Part shown: positions 1 to 11,400 of the stretch, one piece after another
Position numbering within the stretch: position 1 is the first letter of the stretch
How the letters are laid out: the number at the start of each line of letters is the position of its first letter
NCBI GenBank assembly: GCA_947652115.1
Contig: OX393562.1
Coordinates: 30,497,931 to 30,561,930 of the forward strand
Length of the DNA: 64,000 bases
Source of the DNA: Blastomussa wellsi
Taxonomy: Eukaryota > Cnidaria > Anthozoa > Scleractinia > Plerogyridae
Direction: 5' to 3'
Position numbers and translations under genes: made by a program
Notes under the pieces: generated by a model
The model's database searches: none
What the model was told of the DNA's origin: nothing
Seen by the model: the letters and a program-made list of their open reading frames with translations, nothing else

Positions 1-1971
1 CTGTTTTGTCAGAGGTCTGGGGAGTACTGGCTGCAGATGTTTGACAGCTTTACAGGAACACTTCCGCTTCTGTTTATTTGCTTCTTTGAACTTATTGGAG
101 TTTCATGGATCTACGGCGCCAACAGGTAGGGACTGGCACTAGAGCATTATAAATGGGGGCAAACAGCACCTCATTGAAGCGGCAATACCATTGGGCGTTG
201 AAACAATAGAGAACACTTCTAAACAAAGCCTCTAGCCCTGATAATAAAGAAGTCTATTGTTCAGGAGAACGAATGAAAAAATATGTTCATTTGAGAAACA
301 AGTGTTTTCAGTCGTAACGCATATCAGGTCCTCGCAACTATATTTGGCCCCTGTTGGCGAGCGCTCATTGTTCAACGCAACCATGACTTTGTTCTGAAAA
401 TAAGTATCTTTTCGACCTTTTCTTCCAGGTTTTACGACGACATAGAGTATATGATTAACGCGCGGCCTGGCTTGTACTGGCATATAACATGGCGATTCGT
501 GTCTCCAGTCATAGTCCTGGTGATATTTGTCTGCAGTGTAGTTAACATGGGAATGAAACCAGTTACGTACTCAGTGTGGATACCAAATGAGGTAAGACAC
601 CTTTTTTCTGGTATTTGTATCTGCATTACACTTCACTGAAGTGTAAATCATCTTCATATTACATTTGAACCTCCTCTGACTTATAATTTCCTTAGGCGGA
701 CAGCTCCCATAAGCACACATTGAGTGATGGTTCCATCTACGTACAAACACTATTTTTAATCTTCTACAAGCAGACGCCTCTCATAACAGCACATTTTTAA
801 CCTCCCGTAAGTGAACACCTCCCCCAAGTGGGCACCCTCACATTATCTGACGCTTTTCCTTAGCGGACACTTTTCGCCGGAATCCCAAAGGTGTCTGTGT
901 AGGGGAGCTTTGGTTGTAAGTGCTGTAAGCCACAAAGGCGTAGCTCCGGTTATCCGTTATGGATCATAACATTTCTGTTTGAAGATTTTTTTTATAATAA
1001 TAAATTTATTGAAGCTTCACTCAAAGATCACATTACAGTATAATTATTATAGCACATTGCCTGTGCGTGTTAAAGGGGGCAGCCTATCCGACGCTATTTT
1101 TAGTAACACATCGAAAATCCAAGGTACGCGCAGTTCGTTTAATAAAAGCTGCATGAAAATGATAAAAAAATCCTTTGAAAGTCTATCTAATGTATAGAAA
1201 CTGTTTATAGATGTTTTGGCGGGCAGATGGTCAAGATCGAGATTGATGCCAACTTGAAACTGTCGTTAAGATTTTTTTTATAATAATAAATTTATTGAAG
1301 CTTCACTCAAAGATCACATTACAGTATAATTATTATAATACATTACAATAATAAATTATAGTAATTGTTTGGGAGGACATAAGTAATTTTCATATCGATA
1401 ACTAGGATAAATATTAAATTATTAACATTGAATGTCATTCAAGGAAATCAAATTGAGTGATGCAATTTTGCTGGGGAGGGTTTTTTCAGATTTTCGAGAG
1501 TTTAATGTTTTCTATTTTGTATTTGAGTAAGAGTTTGCTTACGAAATCCCTAAGAATAACTGGTTTGTCGTGTAATTTGCAAGAATAAATGTATAGTACC
1601 TAATGAATAGCATCACATAGTTAAATCTCTTTGCTAAATCTTTATTCTGTTTGAAGATAAACTTGGAATCACTTTCTTGGTCGTTTTCGGCAAAGACTAA
1701 ATTCATCAGTGGGTGTTTGGTGGTATTGATTGATTGATTTATGGAATTATTGATTGGTTGGTTTCAGGCTGAAGTAAAGAGTGTCGAGTACCCTTCTTGG
1801 TGTTACGTCATAATTACTTTCCTCATCTGTGCATCTTGTTTGTGTATACCAGTGGTGTTCTTGATACGATTATCTCAACGATTGACCGCCGCAAGGAGAA
1901 GAGGAAATACCGATATAGTTAAACCTTTAAACGAAGATCAAAGCGGGTCAATGGACAAACATCTGTATTAA
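1..1971 (+). CDS. SLC6 (B0AT-like) neutral amino-acid transporter, 3' part of copy 1
   Basis: Partial gene entering from the left edge. Visible coding exons are 1-125, 429-591 and 1768-1971 (stop TAA 1969-1971). Introns are GT-AG, and phases match the last three exons of the complete copy downstream (12303-14141). The product is the C-terminal part of a sodium/chloride-coupled SLC6 transporter of the plasma membrane. The visible protein starts [15 protein letters not shown], continues through a helix with [14 protein letters not shown], and ends with a last helix VIITFLICASCLCIPVVF and a short basic then polar tail ending MDKHLY. Exon 1-125 differs from its partner 12338-12462 by one base (position 105), whereas the next exons are much more diverged, which suggests local gene conversion. 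Family assignment rests on the complete neighbour. Substrate is inferred, not shown. Confidence 0.9.
982..1341. repeat. Pair of ~70-bp direct repeats in SLC6 copy 1 last intron
   Basis: A T-run followed by AATAAATTTATTGAAGCTTC and about 45 further bases occurs at about 982-1051 and again, nearly identical, at about 1268-1340. On the minus strand this reads as an AT-rich tail ending in poly-A, so both may be 3' ends of retroposon insertions. The family is not identified. Confidence 0.6.
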
Positions 1972-4070
1972 TAAGTTGAGAGTAATTTCATCCATCCCAG
2001 AAATAGCTATACAAAGTCTTTGATCGTAACTATACACCTTATTCCAAAATGGTTACCATCTTAATATTCTTTTGTTGGTATTCAAATTAGCCCATCTTGC
2101 CTCGTTTTTAAGCTCAAAAATCAAAAGAATATTTTATTTTGAACAAGGCAACAAGGGCCAAATTTTCCAAATTCTATGTGCATAAATCAGCGGCCATTTG
2201 GAATAAGAGGCATTTTATCTATCGATACCGATGCATATTCGAGGGGCGTAGAAGCAAAGAAATACCGAAAATGAAATTGTCGAAGTGTATCTCTTCTAGA
2301 AACTAGAAGATCGCTTAGTAGAAACGAAAATCTGAATATCATAAAAGTCCCCGGAGGCTTACAGACCCTTACAGAAAAGAGTAATACACCGAAAATGTAT
2401 AGCTATAGTATCCTTCGCAGCCCTTATTACGGCGTTATTAGGTAGCTTAACATTTTTGGAGAGGATTGAGGGGGGGGGGGGGGGGTTATCTTTTTTAAAA
2501 TTGAAGTTCTTAACAAATTTTAAACGATTTTTGTATACGGGATTAAGTGTTTAACCAGGCCCTGTTATGACGCACAACCTTTAATTTGAACAACCTAGAA
2601 AAAAAATATCAAATACATCTTTAGTTATAGCATTTTTCATATAATCACATGGTATATGTGTAATCAGGTTTAGTAACTGGTATTCACTTTATTTTACTAT
2701 TTAAAAACCTCTGTACATATAGTGTGGAGCGTGTCGAAAGAATCAGGTTAAGGGTGCTTTCCATTTTCAAAAACACATTCCTTTCCTCAATGCCCCGCAT
2801 CTGTGAACGACTAATACGACTAATAGTCCAGTGGTTTGTCAAAACGTCGGTGCCACTTCTCCAACCCAAAGTTGGAACACTTCTCTAATATTCCGCTCAA
2901 ACCGAACCGAAATGGACCTAGCTTGGGACCAAAATTTCGGAGCATTTTGGATAAATGGAAAGCATCTGTTCTGGTTAGTACCATGTATTTACTAAAATAA
3001 GCGCCGCGTCAAAATGTTGAAAAATTTAATAAACTCTGTGGCGCTTTTTCTATAAATGATTGTTGTAGTAAAAATTGCTTTAATTGTTTTATTGTTTACC
3101 TCGAACTACATTGTTATCTACATAGGGATAAGCCTCGTGTGAAATAAAATAATCATTAGTCATCATTGATCAAATTATCCCAAATGATATTGCGAGACAT
3201 AGAGGGAGTTTAATGTAGAGAATTCGTATTGGCATCACGCTGATGCAGCACTGTGCTGTTCGTTTTGTGTTAGGAAAACTCTCGAAAACAAAACAAAACG
3301 AAAGACCTTAAAGAATACTAATAACAAGCTCAACCCTAGGCGACGTGTACCGTACCCGCCCCTGAGGTAAGACGGCGAGTGGGTACGGCTACACTTTGGC
3401 TAGTTAAACCCCACCTAGTGAAATGCTCAGGCCTTTTATGCAGACTTTGCGGCAAATAGATGCAAACTGGCTTTCTTGGATTTGCATAATCCGACACTTC
3501 AGTCACTTTTTTGAAAGGAACTGACAAGGTTTCTAAACAAATATTAACGCTTTCCACTAGAAACTCGCTTCCTTCGTGGGAAGTTTATTGTTTTATGCAG
3601 TATGGATCGGAGCCTTTTTGGATGTACGTTATGAGTCGTTATCAAGTAAATTCTATCAAATCCACTTCACGTTAGCTTATAAAAAATCTCGTGTTGACAA
3701 AATTTCCATCTAAACGCGCCTTTTGGTAAAACAATGGTAGATACAATACAAATTGGCTGATGTAATATTTACACACATGGCGCTATCGTAAACATTGTTC
3801 CGCACCGTTGCAAAGTGTTTTGAACTTATGGTACGTATTTTACTGAGTGTAAAATTAAGAAATAGTTTCCTTACTCGCTTAAAAGGTTTATTTTTAACAC
3901 AACATTGTTTTCTGTTAAATGAACAAATTTTACAACCCGTCAAACCCGTTTATTGTGTTTTGAAAAAACTGGTTTAAATAATTATTCCTATTCATCGTTT
4001 GATAGCTTTTGTCCGGTAGTCTGTAGTGTGTTTCAGCCTTGGCGCGCATATTTATAACACTGCGGAAACG
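1972..4070. other. Intergenic region between the two SLC6 genes
   Basis: About 2.1 kb. It holds the 3' flank of SLC6 copy 1, a small terminal-inverted-repeat element at 2041-2205, and a run of 17 G at about 2470-2486. It must also hold the promoter and 5' UTR of SLC6 copy 2, but no core promoter element could be picked with confidence. No other gene is seen. Confidence 0.7.
2041..2205. mobile_element. MITE with CCAAAATGG-type inverted termini, copy A
   Basis: The left end reads TTCCAAAATGGTTACCATCT and the right end GCGGCCATTTGGAAT, which is a near-perfect inversion. A second copy with the same internal sequence (TTCTTTTGTTGGTATTCAAA, then GAACAAGGCAACAAGGGCCA) lies at 34958-35113. No coding capacity. 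Confidence 0.75.
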
Positions 4071-7000
4071 ATGTCCAGAGAAGATCGAAAAGACGGCCAG
4101 GTGACTCTGGCTTTAACTACAAAAGACAACGATGACGAAGCGATGGAAAGAAAATGTGATGATTCCGAGAGAGACACGGCGAGCGAGGTGGAAGTAATTG
4201 AGCGTCAGACTTGGGGGAACAAAGCTGAATACATTCTCGCAACGATCGGTTTTGCTGTTGGATTCGGAAATTTGTGGAGATTTCCCTATCTGTGCCAGAA
4301 AAATGGAGGAGGTATGAAATGGCTGTACTTTAATGTGTTAAAAATAGGCATATAATATCACATTTGTTAACTCCAAAGTCGGGTAATTTACTGTGGCAAC
4401 TGCGGTTAACGCGAGAAAATAACTCAAGCCTCGCAGCTCTCCAACATCAGGTCAAGATATTCAAATGAAAAATGTAGTGGGGCAAATTAAAAAAAGTCTT
4501 GTACTGGTTGTTATTGCTTTCTCACTCGTTTACGAGCTCTATTCTCTTGAAATTGTGCGCTTGAAGTCGCCATTTCTTGTCTACGGATTACAAGCTTGTT
4601 AATTCGCGATAGCACATGTACTTAGAATAGAACAATAAAGTTTTTGAAATGCGAAAGCAAAAGACACCCTGTTGAGGAGATTAAAAAATCACATGTATTA
4701 AAAGCTACATTGAATTGAAATTAGCGACTTTCAAAACGGCAAACCTCAGATATTCAGAGTTAGTCACTCGTAAAATGTTTATTTATATTTGTAGATAAAT
4801 TTCCTGTTATGTCTTTTTTACTGATAAAAAAATGAAATCTCGAGAAAGGTCTACAATCGTACAATGCTCATTCCTTCAGACGAAAACAATCTTTAAAGGT
4901 CTTTAAAGAACATTCCCCTAGAATTCTCAAGGCTAAACTATAGATAAATAAGGTCGGAGAATTTTAACGAATGACAAAACAACAAAAACAATTTTTTTAC
5001 AGCTGCAGAAGGCAGGAAAGTTGACAGATCTTTCAAATTTTAATTGTACGCAGAAAATCAAGGGTTTGCACGTTGTTCATTTCTTTACAGTTTTATTCTG
5101 TTCAAAAAGCCGATGGAAATCAGTTCTATCTTCCTAGTCATCGAATTATGATGAACGAAAAAAAAAAGATTATCAATGGTCCCTTGATATTGCGGATTAG
5201 TTAAGTCCAAAGTCTATCGCTTAGTGTGCAATGAACTAATAAGCAACAAACATATCAAGACAAAGAATCAGAATTTTACGCCTGCAAAACGGTCGCTCTT
5301 AGTAACAATAGATCGACAGGCCAGGATCTATTCAAAACAATGCAAACAAACGGGATAATACAAAAGAGGTTAAACTTTTGTTTTCGTTTCTACCCATTAT
5401 TGTAGAAAATTCAAAACGTTCAAAAACAGTTCAGAATGAGTTCGTCGCAGTTATTGCAGAACCCAAATCCATAAATTCCACAATTCAATTGTCCTTAATT
5501 CTCGCTCGTTTCCTGGCCGATAAGCCACAAGCAATTTCCCAACAACTTTACCGAAGAAAAACCTGAAGAGTTTTTCTACCGGACACGCGTATGTTGTTTT
5601 CAAAGAACTGAGCCATAAATTGAATTTTAGACGTGTTAGTGTGGGCGCACGCGCGTTCGACCAGATGAAGACGCCTGGAATATTCCTGAGTCACAATCCT
5701 AATTTATGATGATCAGCGGCACGACCATAAAATGTTACGTCACAAATTACGTCAGGTTGATAGAACACCTTGTTTTCTCAGTACCCGGGTCCAAAGTCTA
5801 CGTTCGCGTGTTGTTTTAAATTCTCGTGTGCTGGCTGTAATGCCAGCTACATTGGCGAGACCACGCGCCACATTTGTGCACATGTTCGTGAGCACCTTTT
5901 GTCGGAAAAGTCTTCGCATGTTTACAGGCAGCTGCTGTCATCTAGGGCCTGTCATGACTCTTGCGCAACAGAATGTTTCACGATCTTAGATTCTGCCGCC
6001 TCGGAATTCCAAATTAAGATCAAAGGCGATGTAGCAGCTCTCGTAAGGTCTCACATGAATGGCTCGATACCCTACGTGAAAACAATAGAACAAACAACAG
6101 GAACAGTGCCCCTAGCCCCTAAAACAATAGCAACTGCGCGCTACCAGTAGAATTACAAGCTCACGTGAGCTGCTACACAACCGGATCAAAGAGGCATTGC
6201 ATATTAAGTGGGAACATCCTATTCTTAATCAGCAGCAAAAGCATCTACAGTTATCTCTTTCCTTTTAATTTTGTTCCTTTTTGTCTTTCATTTTATTGTT
6301 CTTGTTATGCGCGCACAATTTTTGTTTCCCGCGTATTTCCTATAGTAAACGTAAGTTTTAAGCGTAATTTTGTAACGTACTCTTATATGGAAATTCAAAT
6401 GTACAACCGTTAAAGGGCCTTTGTCACTTTTCTGCGCATGTGTGACAATTTGATTTCTGGTCCGGCGGACCAGAAATCAAAGTTAATTTTAAAATCCTCT
6501 TCCATCGACCTCACGAGGCTTGCAAAAGCTACAAAAATTGAGGTTAGGCATTATTTGGTTATTTGTGGAAGTTTGAAACGGAATACATTGCTTCTATTTT
6601 CTTATGAACATCACAGGAAATGTGATGATCTCGAGGGGTGATGCACAAAGCGGCTCGGGACGAAAACTAAAACAAAGGGATGAGGCAAGACAAAGAGGTG
6701 TTCGTGCGCACGTGAAAACTCCAAAACAATCGCACAAGGTCATGGTGATTCGTGGCAGCGTGCAGTGCGCAGTGCGCAACCTTTCCAAATTTCTATTGGT
6801 TAAAACACTTTCTGCGCGAATTAAGGCTCGACCTGTGCATTATCGTGACAATGGCCTAAGGCTCATTTGCAACTGATGATGACATGAGAATGTCGAAACA
6901 TGTTTTGTAAATTGAAAACTGTCGGGTCTTAATTGAGAATAACCGAAAAAATACTGAAGTGATAACTGTGGTTTCTTTGATTTCTCCAGGTGCATTTCTC

Positions 7001-8327
7001 ATTCCGTACTTTATCAGCCTGGTATTACTCGGCATTCCACTGTTTTTCCTGGAACTCGCAATTGGCCAAAGCATTCGCCAGGGTCCCATTGGGGTATGGA
7101 AGGCTATTCACCCCTACCTGGGAGGGGTAGGGCTCGCTTCGGTGGTCGTATGCGTTCTGATCTCCATGTATTACAACATGATCATTGGCTGGTGTTTTTA
7201 CTATCTGTTTGTGTCGTTCCAAGACCCCTTGCCTTACTCCTCTTGTCCTAGCGGAGTAAATTGCACCTTCAACGAGGAATGCAAACTGGCTGGGCGGACG
7301 CAGTATTTCTGGTACACTAAAGCACTTGGTGTGACGGGCTCCATAGAGGATATGGGTGATTTCCAATGGCATCTGTGCCTTGTGTTGTTGCTGGCCTGGA
7401 TTGTACTGTTCTTGTTCGTTAGCCGAGGAGTCCAGTCTGCTGGGAAGGTAAAGTTTATGTGATAGTGCGCGCCAAATGAGGACGTTGTGTGTGTCATAGC
7501 ACGCTAATAAGGTCATAAGGTGCAGCCAAGGCGAAGTTGACCGCCTAGTTAGCACAGTTTCAGCGGAGCTCTAGCGGAGCCCCATAACCATGAGAGAAGA
7601 CAATCGTGCATGCACAGAAATAGAACCATGCATTCAAGTTTTCATGGTCGACAGGGCCAGTGGCATGGATCGCGGGCGCGTGCGCCCTACGACGGCGACG
7701 ACGACGACGTCGACGTCGCACAAAATGGCGGCCATTGGGGTAGCCATGCCTTGTCAGCCTTATCAGCTTACGTCTTTGGTGTAGGACATCCATGTTATGG
7801 TCAATTGACAGCTGTCAAATCGAGGTATCCGCTGACCAGTATCACATGACCAGACCGCGGGCTCAGGTTAGAACTCATCGAGGTAACCTGTTTTTTTGAA
7901 GTTGACCGCTGACCAGGCATTGGTTTTCTCCATTGATCGCGGGCTCAGGTCCGATTTTTTCCCTTCTGGCACTTCTTCTGGCATGCAGCATTTTTAAATT
8001 TTTGATGGTCATTCGTAGCGGAAATTCTGCAATTGGAGTTGACCTTTTTAATTATTCTTATTTATTTCAGAGAAATTATTAAGATCCAGCAAAAGTACGG
8101 AGCTCCGCTTTTAGGCTTGGCTAAATCTACATATTACCGAATTTCACTTATCGCTGTAGACTCAGATCTCATGGTCATACAAAATTTCCTAGATAGGTGC
8201 TTTAAAAGGAAATACATATCAAAGAGACCTTTTAGAAAGGGCAGATAGGAAGCTCTTCAAGATACGCTCTGTTGACCCCGATTGCCCGCTGAGTAAAATT
8301 ATTCTGAAGAAGAAAGAGACAAATTAT

Positions 8328-8366
<39 letters not shown>

Positions 8367-8419
8367 ATTTACAATTGCGAGCCGATAGGCGAGCAATTGT
8401 AAAGCCCATACAGATCTCC

Positions 8420-8451
<32 letters not shown>

Positions 8452-11400
8452 ACAATAAATTGAATGCAAAGTATTGTTATTCGATTCCATTGTGCTTTGC
8501 ATTTTAATCAGTAAAGATCTGTATCAAAAGTTAATAAATACTAATTAGATGAGCAGGAGTTTTTATCAAAAGTTAATTCTACTCTTGATTTGTATTGGGG
8601 TTTACAGAGCATTCATGTGACCTAAATAGTACCTTTGCATTGGATCTACTCCTTATGAATTATTAATGAATTTTACAATCTTAGAAACAGAACTGTCCAT
8701 CATCCTGAAACAAATTCTGTATTGGTAAATAGGCTAGTTTTTAAATATAATATTTAGATTATCCTTTGACTAATAATATTTAATAATAATATTTAGATTA
8801 TCTTTTGTATATTTCTTGCGTATTTTTGTTATGTAACTTAAGATATATATTTTAGCTTTGTCTTTCGTTTGTGAGATGCTAAATTACCGTGAGAACAGCT
8901 AAATTTCACTGGCTGCTCAATTTGTTGGCTTTCCGTGAAAACAATTCTTCAGTTTGCGCGCGCGCAGTTATATTTCTGCTACAACCAGGAGTTTAACTTC
9001 AGCAAACAAAATCAATCAAGTTAAAACTAATTGATGATGAAGGAGTCGAACGCACTCTTGTAATCTCTGATTACTCCCAGTTAGAATTTTAGTGGAAGTT
9101 TTCCAGTTCGCCGTGGTCATTATACCCTCACGCGTTTTCGAGTTCCTGTAAAGGACGATTGACGAATGCATTGTTATGTTTTTAATTTTTCCCTTTATAT
9201 CACCAGGCATTATATGTGACGGCCACAGTGCCATACATTGTGTTGGCCGTTTTCTTTGGAAGAGCGGTGACATTGAAAGGATCCGTGGATGGAATTATAC
9301 ACATGTTTAAACCCCAGGTAATATTTTATTTTTAATTCATAAAACCCTTGATTAATAACAATACTGTAGAAACAACATGATACCAAATGTAAATACACAG
9401 AGAAACACAAACTCGGAAAAAAATCTAACTCCCAGATGGGATTTGAACTCACGACCCTCCGTGATATAGTCGGATGCTCTAACCACTGAGCTACTGAAGA
9501 CTCTGGTGAGTAAGGGTCAATTTGTGGGTCTTGACTGGAACCGCATCGCGCGGCTACACAGCCAAGTAATGACTGGCACATGTGAACTCACTAACAGCAT
9601 CGCGCTGTCACATTAAAGCATCTTTCACATATAAACGGCATGTACTAAAACCAGGAACACCGGGAATATAATATAAATATAAATTGCAAATTTATATTGC
9701 GCAGATTCCATGACGAGATGATCAACTGCGCATTACAACCTGTGGCCCTCGGATTCCCGATCGAATTGGAATTTAGAAGTGTTGGTTTTTGTGGAGGGAG
9801 GAAAACCGGAGAACCCGGAGAAAAACCCTCGGAGCAAGAACGAGAACCAACAACAAACTCAACCCACATATGACGCCGGGTCCGGGAATCGAACCCGGGT
9901 CACATTGGTGGGAGGCGAGCGCCCTCACCACTGCGCCATCCCTGCTCCCCGGAGCACCTCGAAACACAGAACACAGGAACACCAGAAATACCGTCAAATA
10001 CCAACAAATTTCTAAAAATATATATATATTAAAATTCTGCTGTTCCGGGTGTTCCGGTGTTCCGTGTTTCGGGGTGTTACGGTGTTCCTAATTTTAGTAT
10101 ATGCCCATATGAACTAACTAACAGGCATCAAGCTTAAAAGAAAACGAACCAATCTATCTGAACTAAGGAAAAATGCAACGAAGTACTGCCATTTATGTTT
10201 ATGTTCAGTTTTCTAGACTAGCCTCTCCGATTGTATGGCTAGAGGCTGCTACACAGGTCTTCTTTTCTGTTGGTGTCGGTTTTGGGACACTTATCGCGAT
10301 GTCAAGTTACAACCCCATACATAACAATTGCCGGCGAGACGCCATCTTCATTTCTTTGACTGACAGTTTGACGTCAGTATTTGCAGCTGTTGTCGTGTTC
10401 TCCGTTCTTGGTTTCAAGGTAAGGTCGAGTTTTCAAAGATTGCTGAAACATTTAAAAAGACATTCACTGTCGGCACAAATAGTGCGCCGATAACCGTAAC
10501 TAACCATAAAACCGATGCCATGCGCCTGTTGGAATCATATAACCGGTGTCATGCGCGGGAACGATGTTACAGGTTGTCAAGGACGGGAAATATGTAGCCG
10601 GTGTCATGCGCGGGAACGATGTTTCAGGTTGTCAAGGACGGGAAATATGTAGCCGGTGACATGCGCGGGAACGATGTTTCAGGTTGTCAAGGACGGGAAA
10701 TATGTAGCCGGTGACATGCACGGGAACGATGTTACAGTTTGTCAAGGACGGGAAATATGTAGCCGGTTTCATGCGCGGGAACACAACGAGGAGTTGAAAA
10801 CTCAAAAAATAAAATAAAATAAAACATGAAAGTGAAGCAAAAATTGGAATGTCACACTAAAATGTTATTGTCTTGATATTAATTTAAAGACAGGTCTGTT
10901 TAATACCATCCAGCTCAAAGGTGACACAATATATACCTACTTACTTGTTTCACTTAATTAAATTGTGTTTTAAAATGTTCCAGGCACATGATTCGTATGA
11001 CGAGTGTTTAAGGTTATATGGTGGAGCGAATAGCACGAAGCTACCTCCCGGAATGACGCTCGAGAATAAATGCCATGATCTGGAGCACTGGCTATCTGAG
11101 GTAAGAAATATGTTCAGTACAACTGATGTAATGCAAGTTTAATTAATGTTTCTGACCTTACTTTCTGGAGAACACCGGGATTTTTCTGCTTGTCCTAGAA
11201 ACATTTCATCCACGCCTTCAAAAAGGGGCCAGTTATAACTACATACTCATTCTTTAATGATGTAAAGTATATGAAATAATTCATATTTGAACTGCGGATG
11301 TAGATGAAAGTGAAGAATGATCATCGCAGTGAATTTCCAATATAAGCAATTGGAAAGAAGAAGCCTGAAAAATCAGAGCTTCAACGGGTATCATTTTTTC

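Noticed and set aside
4312..6989. A missing SLC6 exon between TM1 and TM2
   Set aside because: The codon split G/GT across 4311 and 6990 rebuilds the family's [11 protein letters not shown] junction exactly, so nothing is missing.
7025..7555. Antisense 176-codon open frame over an SLC6 exon
   Set aside because: A shadow of the coding exon 6990-7447 on the other strand, with no independent support.
9430..9505. Functional tRNA gene
   Set aside because: A and B boxes are good but the acceptor stem and anticodon arm do not pair, and a SINE body follows.
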